Shown here: piece after piece, positions 14,707 through 21,331 of the stretch
Layout: each line of letters begins with the position of its first letter
How positions within the stretch are numbered: position 1 is the stretch's first letter
Assembly (NCBI GenBank): GCA_021824055.1
Contig: JAKALV010000006.1
Span: forward strand, 1-28,700
Length of the DNA: 28,700 nucleotides
Source: Acidobacteriota bacterium
GTDB taxonomy: Bacteria > Acidobacteriota > Vicinamibacteria > Vicinamibacterales > SCN-69-37
Direction: 5' to 3'
Notes under the pieces: model-generated
Seen by the model: the letters and a program-made list of their open reading frames with translations, nothing else
Databases searched by the model: none
Told to the model about the DNA's origin: nothing
Position numbers and translations under genes: made by a program

Positions 14707-15750
14707 GTGTCCCGCATCGCCGTCGTCACATCATCGCCGCCGTTCGTTGAGGGCGGCCACCTGGTGATCGCGCGGGCGCTGGTCCGCGCGCTCGAGGAAC
14801 ACGGACACCAGGCGGATCTGATCACCACGCCGTCGAACCGGTTCGGCCGGCAGGCGTCGGCCTACCTCGCGAACTGGATGACGGACGTCGGCCGCACCGG
14901 CGCCGGCGAGCGCGTGGACCAGGTGATCACGCTCCGGTATCCGAGCTACGCCGTGCGTCACGCGCGGCACGTGTGCTGGCTCAACCATCCGATGCGCGAG
15001 TACTACGATCTGTGGGAGGACTTCTCGGCGCGGTTGTCGCCGCAGGGCCGGCTCAAGGAGCGCGTGCGGCGCATGGCGATTCAGGCCGTCGACACGTATT
15101 TATTCAAACACCATGTCACCAAGCTGTTCGCGCAGTCCAAGACCGTGCAGGCGCGGCTGCTGAAATGGAACTCAGTGGCGTCCGAGGTGCTGTACCCGCC
15201 CGCGCCGCAGCGCGACTACCGCTGCGAGTCGTACGGCGATTTCATCTTCGTCTATTCGCGCCTGGCGCCGCTCAAGCGGATCGGACTCGTGATCGACGCG
15301 CTCTCGACGCCCGCGGCGGCGGGCGTCCGCTGCGTGATCGCCGGGGATGGCGAAGAGCGCGAGGCGCTGCAGACGCGGATCCGCGAGCGGGGGCTCGACA
15401 AGCGCGTGTCGTTCGTGGGCCACGTCACCGACGAGGCGTTGACCCGGTATCTCGCGACCTGCCGCGCGGTGTGCTTTGTGCCCCGCGACGAGGATTTCGG
15501 TATGGTGACCGTGGAGGCGTTCGCGTCCGCGAAGGCCGTGGTGACGGCGACCGACAGCGGCGCGCCTGTGGAACTGGTGACGGCCGGCGCGAACGGCGAT
15601 GTCGTGGCGCCCGAGCCTCCCGCCCTGGGCGCCGCGCTGGCGGCACTCGCGGGCGATGCGGCGCTGGCCGAACGGCTCGGACGCGGCGCGGCGGCGCGCG
15701 CGGCGGACATCACGTGGGCAAACGCCGTCGACCGATTGGTGTTGAGGTGA
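14707..15750 (+). CDS. Family 4 glycosyltransferase (GT-B), third in locus
   Basis: A 347-residue GT-B enzyme beginning RIAVVTSSPPFVEGGHLVIA, with a Gly-rich acceptor loop at residues 16-17. The donor half has FVYSRLAPLKRIGLVIDAL, VIAGDGEE, VSFVGHVTD and the E-x7-E motif in RDEDFGMVTVEAFASAKAVV (about residues 259-278). Nearest in style are mannosyl-type family 4 transferases, but the sugar is not deducible. The GTG at 14707 lies 3 nt after the acyltransferase stop, and no ribosome site is obvious, consistent with translational coupling. It is the last glycan gene before the unrelated tRNA gene ttcA, which follows by 7 nt with its own ribosome site. Confidence 0.88.
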   Translation: MSRIAVVTSSPPFVEGGHLVIARALVRALEEHGHQADLITTPSNRFGRQASAYLANWMTDVGRTGAGERVDQVITLRYPSYAVRHARHVCWLNHPMREYYDLWEDFSARLSPQGRLKERVRRMAIQAVDTYLFKHHVTKLFAQSKTVQARLLKWNSVASEVLYPPAPQRDYRCESYGDFIFVYSRLAPLKRIGLVIDALSTPAAAGVRCVIAGDGEEREALQTRIRERGLDKRVSFVGHVTDEALTRYLATCRAVCFVPRDEDFGMVTVEAFASAKAVVTATDSGAPVELVTAGANGDVVAPEPPALGAALAALAGDAALAERLGRGAAARAADITWANAVDRLVLR

Positions 15751-15757
15751 GGCACGC

Positions 15758-16543
15758 ATGAAGGACCGGTCCCCGCTCGAGATTCGTCTCGCGAAGAAGG
15801 TCGGCACCGCGATCAGCGACTTCAACATGATCGAGGCGGGCGATCGTGTCATGGTCGGCCTGTCGGGCGGCAAGGACAGCTGGGCCCTGATCCAGATGCT
15901 CGATGTATTGCGCCGGCGCGCGCCGGTCGCGTTTACGATCGTGGCGGTCAACGTGGACTCGGGGTACAAGGACTACAAGCACGACGTCATCACGCGGGCC
16001 TGCGCCAAGCGCGGCTGGGAACTGCGCATCGAGCATACGAACATCGGCGGCGTCATCGACGACACGCTGGACGATGGCGAGACGCCGTGCTCGCTGTGCG
16101 CGCGGCTGCGGCGCGGCGTGCTGTACCGCGTCGCCAGAGAAGTGGGCGCGACCAAGATCGCGCTCGGCCACCACATGGACGACTTCGTCGAAACGGTTCT
16201 CCTCAATCTGTTCTTCCAGGGCTCGCTCAAGGCGATGCCGGCCCGGCTGGTGTCGGACAACAAGCAGCACGTGGTGATCCGTCCCCTGGTCTATGTGACG
16301 GAAGAGGAAGCGCGGGCCTACGCGCAGGAGTGCGGGCTGCCCGTGATCGGCTGCTGCTGCCCGGCGTGCGGCGATCTGAGCCTGAAGCGGCAGCGCATCA
16401 AGCGTATGCTGACCGAACTCGAGCTGGAGCATCCGGACGTCAAGAATTCGATGATCAAGGCGCTGGGCAACGTCCTGCCGAGCCACCTGCTCGATCGCCG
16501 ACTGAACCCCGTGGCGGATCTGGTGGCATCTGTCGCGGTGTGA
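15758..16543 (+). CDS. ttcA: tRNA-cytidine(32) 2-sulfurtransferase TtcA
   Basis: A 261-residue PP-loop ATPase that adds sulfur to C32 of certain tRNAs using ATP and a [4Fe-4S] cluster. The P-loop SGGKDS is at 36-41. The first Cys pair is CSLC (C111, C114), and the second Cys region is CCCPACG (C199-C201, C204). This pattern of cluster ligands is typical of TtcA and separates it from TilS. ALGHHMDDFVET (about 135-146) is the conserved adenylation segment. The length is near the short end of the family. The ATG at 15758 has GAGGTGAGG just upstream. It follows the glycan operon by 7 nt, so read-through is possible, although the functions are unrelated. A repeat element lies between it and dtd. 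Confidence 0.93.
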   Translation: MKDRSPLEIRLAKKVGTAISDFNMIEAGDRVMVGLSGGKDSWALIQMLDVLRRRAPVAFTIVAVNVDSGYKDYKHDVITRACAKRGWELRIEHTNIGGVIDDTLDDGETPCSLCARLRRGVLYRVAREVGATKIALGHHMDDFVETVLLNLFFQGSLKAMPARLVSDNKQHVVIRPLVYVTEEEARAYAQECGLPVIGCCCPACGDLSLKRQRIKRMLTELELEHPDVKNSMIKALGNVLPSHLLDRRLNPVADLVASVAV

Positions 16544-16567
16544 GTGTGGGACAAGATCGAGATCGGC

Positions 16568-16751
16568 TCACGCGGAGCCGCGGAGCGCGCGGAGCTGAAG
16601 CGTCGCGAGGCCTGGTGGCCGCCTCCGTCTTGGCTCCGCCAGCCCGGCGAAGCCGGGCCGCCAGGCCCTCGGGAACTGTGGCGCGTCTTCACGGCCTTCA
16701 CGAGCTTCACGGTGAGAAAGCTCGTCTCCGCGCCTCCGTGCCTCCGCGTGA
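16568..16751. repeat. MITE-like repeat element with imperfect terminal inverted repeats (~184 bp)
   Basis: The 221-nt gap between ttcA and dtd is nearly filled by a structured element. The ends are inverted copies: TCACGCGGAG at 16568-16577 and CTCCGCGTGA at 16742-16751, each continuing inward with CGGAG-type tracts. Inside are an imperfect inverted pair, GGCCTGGTGGC (16609-16619) and GCCGCCAGGCC, and a hairpin, GCCCGGC-GAA-GCCGGGC. There is also a run of TTCACG(G/A)-type units near 16690-16715. An 81-codon open frame crosses it but looks like repeat translation, not a gene. Similar 'CGGAGGCACGGAGG' dispersed repeats are common in large environmental genomes. No transposase is present. Confidence 0.6.
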
Positions 16752-16764
16752 GATGGTTTGATCA

Positions 16765-17214
16765 ATGCGCGCCGTCGTGCAGCGGGTGAGCGAGGCCTCG
16801 GTGTCCGTGGACGGACAGGTTGTGGGTCGGATCGCGCGGGGCCTGCTCGTGTATCTCGGGGTGGCGGCCGGCGATGGAACGGCCGATATCGAGTACATCG
16901 TGTCCAAAGTGCGTGACCTCCGGATCTTCGAGGATGCCGACGGCAAGATGAACCGGTCGGTGGTGGATGCCGGGGGCGCGGTGCTGCTGGTGTCGCAGTT
17001 CACGCTGAGCGGCGATGCCCGCAAAGGGCGGCGGCCATCGTTCGACGCGGCCGAAACGCCGGCCGTGGCGCGTGAGCGGTACGACGAGACGCTGGCCGCC
17101 TTGCGCGCGGCCGGGTTGCCCGTCGAGGCCGGGGTGTTTCAGGCGCACATGCACGTGGCCGCCATCAACGACGGCCCGGTGACGATTCTGCTCGATAGTT
17201 CACGGTTGTTCTGA
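16765..17214 (+). CDS. dtd: D-aminoacyl-tRNA deacylase
   Basis: A 149-residue enzyme that hydrolyses D-aminoacyl-tRNA (and Gly-tRNA-Ala) to protect translation. It is full length for the family. It has the N-terminal MRAVVQRVSEASVSVDG strand, the SQFTL motif (77-81), and the NDGPVT motif (135-140) with the Gly-cisPro that screens out L-amino acids. SQFTLSGD differs from the common SQFTLYGD only at Tyr. The ATG at 16765 is 13 nt beyond the repeat element, so its promoter or leader must lie inside or overlap that element. Function is secure. Confidence 0.95.
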   Translation: MRAVVQRVSEASVSVDGQVVGRIARGLLVYLGVAAGDGTADIEYIVSKVRDLRIFEDADGKMNRSVVDAGGAVLLVSQFTLSGDARKGRRPSFDAAETPAVARERYDETLAALRAAGLPVEAGVFQAHMHVAAINDGPVTILLDSSRLF

Positions 17215-17230
17215 CCGACGAGGTGATGAG

Positions 17231-18094
17231 GTGAAGGTGTTTCGCATGTTCGTAATGACCGGCAGCGCCCTGGCGCTGACCGTTGCGGCCGCGGCGGCGC
17301 AGTCGCGCCCGCTGGTGACGGAAGATCCTGAAGTCGTGGGCACGGGCCAGATGCTCATCGAGGCCGGCATCGACCGCCAGCAGGGCGTGACGTATCCGGC
17401 GTCCGGGCTCCAGGGCAACCTCTGGCGCATCGGCACGTTTGGGTTCAGCTTCGGCGTGAGCCCCATCGCCGAAATTCAGCTCGACGGCGGCGTGCGCGAC
17501 CGGTTGCTGATCACGAACCGACTCGCTGACGCGCCGCTCGCGTACATGCTGACCATCGGCTCCAACACGTCAACGAGCGATTTCGAGGACGCGGTGGTCG
17601 GCGCCAAGATCCGCGTGCTCAGCGAAACCACGGGGCGCCCGGCGATCGCGCTGAAATTCTCGACGCGGCTGCCTAACGCGCAGAACGAGACGGGATTGGG
17701 TCTGGACACCACGGACTTCACATTCTCCGCCTTGATGGGCAAGACCGTGCAGTCGGTCCGCATCGTCGGCAACATCGGCTTCGGGATTCTCGGCGATCCC
17801 GTGCGGGGCGACCGGCAGAACGACGTGCTGCTCTACGGCGTGTCGATGGCGCGCGCGATTCGCGATGGCGTCGAGGTGGTGGCCGAATTGAACGGCCGCG
17901 CCAACACCCGCAGCAACACGCCGCCCGTCGGCACCGAAAGCCACTCGGTGATGCGTGTCGGCTCGCGTTTCACGCGCGGGCCGGTGCGGTTCGACGGTGC
18001 GCTGCTCATCGGCGTGACCGAACGCGACCCGAGCTGGGGCGTCACCGCCGGGTTCACGTGGGTGTTCAAGGCGTTCTCAGTGCCACCGCAGTGA
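17231..18094 (+). CDS. Predicted outer-membrane channel-like protein with signal peptide
   Basis: A 287-residue exported protein. The signal peptide is MKVFRMFVMTGSALALTVAAAAA, with cleavage expected between A23 and Q24. The mature protein is strand-rich with amphipathic Gly/aromatic segments (RIGTFGFSFGVSPIAEIQLDGG, VGAKIRVLSE, FGILGDPVRGDRQNDVLLYGVSMA, WGVTAGFTWVF). It resembles the MetA-pathway-of-phenol-degradation/transporter-like barrel group (PF13557 type), and the terminal aromatic-ending strand (FTWVFKAF) suits a barrel. The GTG at 17231 follows GAGGTGATGAG; an alternative ATG at 17225 is out of frame and stops at once. It begins 17 nt after dtd and ends before a bidirectional terminator palindrome. 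Substrate unknown. Confidence 0.65.
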   Translation: MKVFRMFVMTGSALALTVAAAAAQSRPLVTEDPEVVGTGQMLIEAGIDRQQGVTYPASGLQGNLWRIGTFGFSFGVSPIAEIQLDGGVRDRLLITNRLADAPLAYMLTIGSNTSTSDFEDAVVGAKIRVLSETTGRPAIALKFSTRLPNAQNETGLGLDTTDFTFSALMGKTVQSVRIVGNIGFGILGDPVRGDRQNDVLLYGVSMARAIRDGVEVVAELNGRANTRSNTPPVGTESHSVMRVGSRFTRGPVRFDGALLIGVTERDPSWGVTAGFTWVFKAFSVPPQ

Positions 18095-18096
18095 CT

Positions 18097-18143
18097 TTGT
18101 AAAATCGGGAATCAATTCGTCGAATTGATTCCCGATTTTACAA
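18097..18143. terminator. 47-nt perfect palindrome, probable bidirectional terminator
   Basis: The 23-nt arms at 18097-18119 and 18121-18143 are exact inverse complements around a single T (18120). The arms contain an A-tract/T-tract at the outer side (TTGTAAAAT and ATTTTACAA) around a CGGGAATC/GATTCCCG stem. In either direction the RNA would therefore form a stem followed by UUUU. The palindrome sits between convergent genes, and the last eight codons plus stop of the minus-strand gene fall inside it. It is much AT-richer than its surroundings. Confidence 0.75.
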
Positions 18144-19680
18144 TCCCCCGCAAGAGGCTTTCCACTCTGTCAATGAGCTGTCGTTCCACCCTCCCCGTGC
18201 CGCCGAGCGCAGTCCGGCGGTAGATCACGTCCTCGGCCGTGATCGCCATGGAACGCTCACACGCGTAGGCCGCCTCGGCGGCGAGCACCGGCGCGGAGGC
18301 GATGACGCGCTCATCGCCCCAGCGCGACGCACGGGCGTACCGCAGCACGCCCGGGGCGCCGGTGCCGTACCACGCGCCGAGGTGTCGCAGCACGTCGGGA
18401 TCGAGCGGCCCACCCGTTTCGCGGGCGGCCTCGATCAGGTGACCTTCCACATCAGCCACCTCGGCGTGCGGCAGCGGCCGATCCGCCGTTTCGGAGCGGG
18501 TCGCCGCCTTGCCCAGCTGGCGGCAGACCGCGTCGATCGCCTTCTCCGCAGCGAGTCGGGCCGTGGTGTATTTGGCGCCGATCAAGGAGATCAGCTCCGG
18601 CTTCCCCACGCCCGCGTGCGAACGCACCTCGAAATCGCGCGGCAGATCGAGCCCGCGTCTCGTTTGGGCCGCCGGCACGAGTCCGTCGTGCACCAGCCGG
18701 ATGTCGTCCGTCGTGGCCTTGAGGTACGGGAACGCGCTGTTCGCTTCGGCCAGAAACGCCGTGATGTCCTCCGGGGTCGCCCGGGTGCCCGGCGGCACGG
18801 CGTGCGCGGTCTGGCTGGTGCCGACCAGCACGTAACCGCGCCACGGCACAGCGGTCAGCATCCGGCCGGTCGATGCCGCCGCGACATGCGCCATGTCCAT
18901 GGCCGGCCGGTCGATGAGCAGATTCATCGCGCGCAGCAGTGGCGGCGCGCCGGAGAGACCGAATGCGGCGTAGAGCGCGCCGAGCCCGTCGGCGGCCGAG
19001 AACACGACCGTGCGCGCCGCAATCGTGAGGGGGGCGCCGGTGAGGACGTCGCGGGCGGTCATGCCCGGCGCGTGATCGGGCCGCGGACCGACGGCCTCGA
19101 CGTAGTTGACCAGCGTGGCGCCCGCGCGGTCCGCGGCGAGCGCGATGCACCAGGTCAGCCGCTCGGCCTGCGTGGTCTGGTAGTCGTACCACATGGCCCC
19201 GCCGGTCAGGCCGGTCCGGTTGATTTCGGGAAACAGCCGCGTCGTGACCGCCGCGGATTCCAGGCGCCCCTTCGGCAGATGGAGTTCGCCGGTGACCCCG
19301 TCATTGCGATGCCGCGCGAGATAGTCGTACGCCGCAAAGCCTACGCGCACCGCCGTCCGTGACCGCTTGAGCTGACGGTACGTGCCGAACAAGAAGGGGA
19401 GCGGCCGGATCAGTTGCGGCGCGATGCGCGCCCACGTGCGGCGCTCGCGAATCTGCGCGCGCGTCTTGGAGAGGTCGCCGCTCTGCATCGCGCGCAGGCC
19501 GCCGTGCAACGTGCGCTGGTGGCTGGCCGACAGGCCGCCGCCCAGATCGCCGCGATCGATGACCGCCACGCGCAGCCCGCGCAACGCCGCGTCGTATGCC
19601 GCAAACAGCCCGTGACTGCCGCCTCCAACAATAAGGACGTCGAAAGTGTCGTGGGTGAGCGCGGCTGGGTCTCGCTGCAT
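18112..19680 (-). CDS. FAD-dependent glycerol-3-phosphate dehydrogenase-like protein
   Basis: A 522-residue flavoprotein of the GlpD/DAO family. The dinucleotide motif is VLIVGGGSHG (residues 15-24), with an acidic residue at the end of strand 2 (AVIDRGD). HQRTLHGGLRAMQSGDLSKTRAQIRERRTW matches the GlpD segment around the flavin and substrate pocket, and IRPLPFLFG follows as in GlpD. The C-terminal helical domain (LGAWYGTGAPGVL...) fits the DAO_C domain. GlpD oxidises sn-glycerol-3-phosphate to DHAP and passes electrons to quinone at the inner membrane. No glpK or glpF is near, so the substrate is not confirmed by context. The ATG at 19680 is chosen; an upstream extension would overlap the divergent methyltransferase. 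The last codons lie inside the 47-nt palindrome. Confidence 0.8.
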   Translation of the reverse strand: MQRDPAALTHDTFDVLIVGGGSHGLFAAYDAALRGLRVAVIDRGDLGGGLSASHQRTLHGGLRAMQSGDLSKTRAQIRERRTWARIAPQLIRPLPFLFGTYRQLKRSRTAVRVGFAAYDYLARHRNDGVTGELHLPKGRLESAAVTTRLFPEINRTGLTGGAMWYDYQTTQAERLTWCIALAADRAGATLVNYVEAVGPRPDHAPGMTARDVLTGAPLTIAARTVVFSAADGLGALYAAFGLSGAPPLLRAMNLLIDRPAMDMAHVAAASTGRMLTAVPWRGYVLVGTSQTAHAVPPGTRATPEDITAFLAEANSAFPYLKATTDDIRLVHDGLVPAAQTRRGLDLPRDFEVRSHAGVGKPELISLIGAKYTTARLAAEKAIDAVCRQLGKAATRSETADRPLPHAEVADVEGHLIEAARETGGPLDPDVLRHLGAWYGTGAPGVLRYARASRWGDERVIASAPVLAAEAAYACERSMAITAEDVIYRRTALGGTGRVERQLIDRVESLLRGIVKSGINSTN

Positions 19681-19718
19681 GTCGTAATCGGAAACTATCC
19701 TAGACGGAAACCCGAGGC

Positions 19719-19724
19719 TATAGT
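19719..19724 (+). promoter_or_regulatory. Candidate -10 element for the methyltransferase, implying a leaderless mRNA
   Basis: TATAGT (5 of 6 matches) ends 6 nt before the GTG at 19731, so transcription would begin at or next to the start codon. No Shine-Dalgarno sequence is present. The -35 region is not recognisable. This lies in the 50-nt divergent spacer shared with the GlpD-like gene, whose own possible -10 (TAGGAT, minus strand 19702-19697) is even weaker. Confidence 0.35.
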
Positions 19725-19730
19725 AGCTCC

Positions 19731-20489
19731 GTGTCCGGGAATGATCGCGTTCGCGCGTATTGGCAGTCACACATCCACGATCTCGAGATCAGCACGCACG
19801 CGCCGGGATCGCCCGGTTTCTTTGCGGACCTCGACGCCTATCACTTCGAGAAGCTGCACCACTTGCTGCGGCTGGTTGACTTCGACGCCTGGCGCGGCAA
19901 GGACGTGCTCGATGTCGGCTGCGGCGCCGGCGTCGAGGTCGTGCGCTTCGCAAAGGGCGGCGCGCGCACCGTCGGCGTCGACATCGCGGCGAGCGCCGTC
20001 GAGCTCACCCGGGCCAACCTGGCGCAGCAGGGGCTGACCGCCACCGTCGATGTGGCCGACGGCGAGAGGTTGCCGTTTGGCGACAACACGTTCGATTTCG
20101 TCTACGCGCACGGCGTCGTCCAGTACACGGGCAACGACCGCGCGCTCGTCGCGGAGTGCCGCCGCGTGCTGCGGCCGGGCGGGCTCGCGATGTTCCAGGT
20201 CTACAACCGGATCTCGTGGCTCAACGCGCTGTCGAAGGTGATGAAGACGCCGCTCGAGCACGAAGATGCGCCCGTGCTGAAGCGGTATTCGATTGCGGAA
20301 TTCCGAGCGCTCCTCTCGGCCTTTGCGTCGGCGGAGATCGTTCCGGAACGCTTTCCCGTCAGGTCGCGGCTGCACAAGGGGTGGAAGGGCACGGCGTTCA
20401 ACACGTTCTTCGTCGGCACGTTCAACGCCTTGCCGAAGGTGTGGGTGCGCCGCTTCGGCTGGCACCTGCTGGCCTTCTGCCGGAAGTAG
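19731..20489 (+). CDS. Class I SAM-dependent methyltransferase (Methyltransf_11 type)
   Basis: A 252-residue soluble enzyme. Motif I is VLDVGCGAG (59-67), with acidic D80 or nearby after VGVD, then DGERLPFGDNTFDFVYAHGVVQY (about 105-127) and the post-motif LRPGGLAMFQVYN. These are hallmarks of Methyltransf_11 small-molecule, lipid or quinone methylases. The C-terminal segment (YSIAEFRALLSAFASAEIVPERFPV) matches the usual cap strand region. Substrate is not deducible; it is not closely similar to the methyltransferase at 12244-12987. The GTG at 19731 lies right after a -10-like TATAGT. dapF follows after 15 nt, so the two may be co-transcribed. Confidence 0.85.
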   Translation: MSGNDRVRAYWQSHIHDLEISTHAPGSPGFFADLDAYHFEKLHHLLRLVDFDAWRGKDVLDVGCGAGVEVVRFAKGGARTVGVDIAASAVELTRANLAQQGLTATVDVADGERLPFGDNTFDFVYAHGVVQYTGNDRALVAECRRVLRPGGLAMFQVYNRISWLNALSKVMKTPLEHEDAPVLKRYSIAEFRALLSAFASAEIVPERFPVRSRLHKGWKGTAFNTFFVGTFNALPKVWVRRFGWHLLAFCRK

Positions 20490-20504
20490 GCGCGGTCCGC
20501 GGCC

Positions 20505-21287
20505 ATGCACCTGATCAAGACCGACGCCTACGGAAACGATTTTCTGATTGCCGCGGCCGCCGACGTGCGGATCGGCACCGATGTGGCGGAGCTGGCGCGG
20601 CGCGTGTGCGATCGCGCGTTGGGGCGCGGCGCCGACGGATTGCTGATCGTGGCCGAGACCGCCGACGGCGCCCGCATGCAATTGCGCAATGCGGACGGCA
20701 GCTATTCCGAAGTATCCGGCAACGGCGTGCGCTGCATCGGCGCGTGGCTGGCCATGCGGCGGTCGCTCCAGCCGGGCGGCACCTTGCGCATCGACACCGA
20801 CGCCGGCCCGAAAACGCTGACGCTGCTGGCGCGCGACGGCGGGCGCGCGGTGTTTCGCGCGTCCATGGGCGCGCCGTCTACGATTCGCCGCCTGTGCCTC
20901 GACGTGAGCGGGGAGCCGGTCAGTCTGGTCACGCTCAGCATGGGCAACCCGCAGTGCGTGGTGCTGGGGCCGGTCACTGAAGACCGGCTGCAACGCCTGG
21001 GCCGGCGCCTGGCCGTGCACCCGTATTTCCCGCAGGGCACCAACGTCGAGCTGGCTGAAGTGCTGGCGCCGGACCAGCTGCGCATCCTCATCTGGGAACG
21101 CGGCGTTGGCCCGACCTCGTCGTCGGGGACCGGCACGTGCGCGGCGGCCGTGGCGGCGGCCGCGTTCGGTGGGGCACTCCGCGAGGTGGACGTGACCGCC
21201 CCCGGCGGCACCCAGCACGTCGAGTGGCGAGACGATGGGGTGTGGCTGACCGGGTGGGCGGACGTGGTTGAAGAATTCACCATCTGA
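20505..21287 (+). CDS. dapF: Diaminopimelate epimerase homologue with Ser at both catalytic Cys positions
   Basis: A 260-residue DapF-fold protein, expected to interconvert LL- and meso-diaminopimelate for lysine and peptidoglycan synthesis. Family motifs are clear: YGNDF (9-13), NADGS (62-66), SGNGVRC (71-77), SMGNPQC (145-151), the TNVELAEV strand, and ERGVGPTSSSGTGTC (198-212). In well-studied DapF the two acid/base cysteines are the Cys directly before GNG and the Cys directly before the second GxG (C73 and C217 in the Haemophilus enzyme). Here those positions are Ser71 and Ser207. Cys77 and Cys212 are the non-catalytic Cys of the same motifs. The protein is otherwise intact, so it may be a variant epimerase or have another substrate. 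The ATG at 20505 fits the family N-terminus. No ribosome site is evident. Confidence 0.82.
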   Translation: MHLIKTDAYGNDFLIAAAADVRIGTDVAELARRVCDRALGRGADGLLIVAETADGARMQLRNADGSYSEVSGNGVRCIGAWLAMRRSLQPGGTLRIDTDAGPKTLTLLARDGGRAVFRASMGAPSTIRRLCLDVSGEPVSLVTLSMGNPQCVVLGPVTEDRLQRLGRRLAVHPYFPQGTNVELAEVLAPDQLRILIWERGVGPTSSSGTGTCAAAVAAAAFGGALREVDVTAPGGTQHVEWRDDGVWLTGWADVVEEFTI

Positions 21288-21299
21288 AGCGCCGATGGC

Positions 21300-21318
21300 C
21301 CTGGCAAAAACTGCCAGG
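21300..21318. terminator. Short hairpin between convergent dapF and lipoprotein genes
   Basis: A 7-bp stem, CCTGGCA (21300-21306) and TGCCAGG (21312-21318), has an AAAAC loop. It is the only structure in the 44-nt convergent spacer. No T-tract follows in either direction, so terminator function is uncertain. Confidence 0.35.
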
Positions 21319-21331
21319 CTGATGTCAGGAC

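Noticed and set aside
16544..16789. 81-codon frame between ttcA and dtd
   Set aside because: It is translated from the repeat element and runs into dtd in another frame. The residues (FTAFTSFTVRK, APPCLRVRW) are the usual translation of CACGGAGG-type repeats, not a protein.
20641..20730. Sequencing or frame error as the cause of the missing DapF cysteine
   Set aside because: The reading frame is continuous, flanking motifs are intact, and both Cys sites independently have Ser codons (TCC, TCG) that differ from Cys codons. Two separate errors of this kind are unlikely.
19767..21218. 483-codon minus-strand frame across the methyltransferase and dapF
   Set aside because: It spans two well-supported plus-strand genes and their gap, and shows no family motif.
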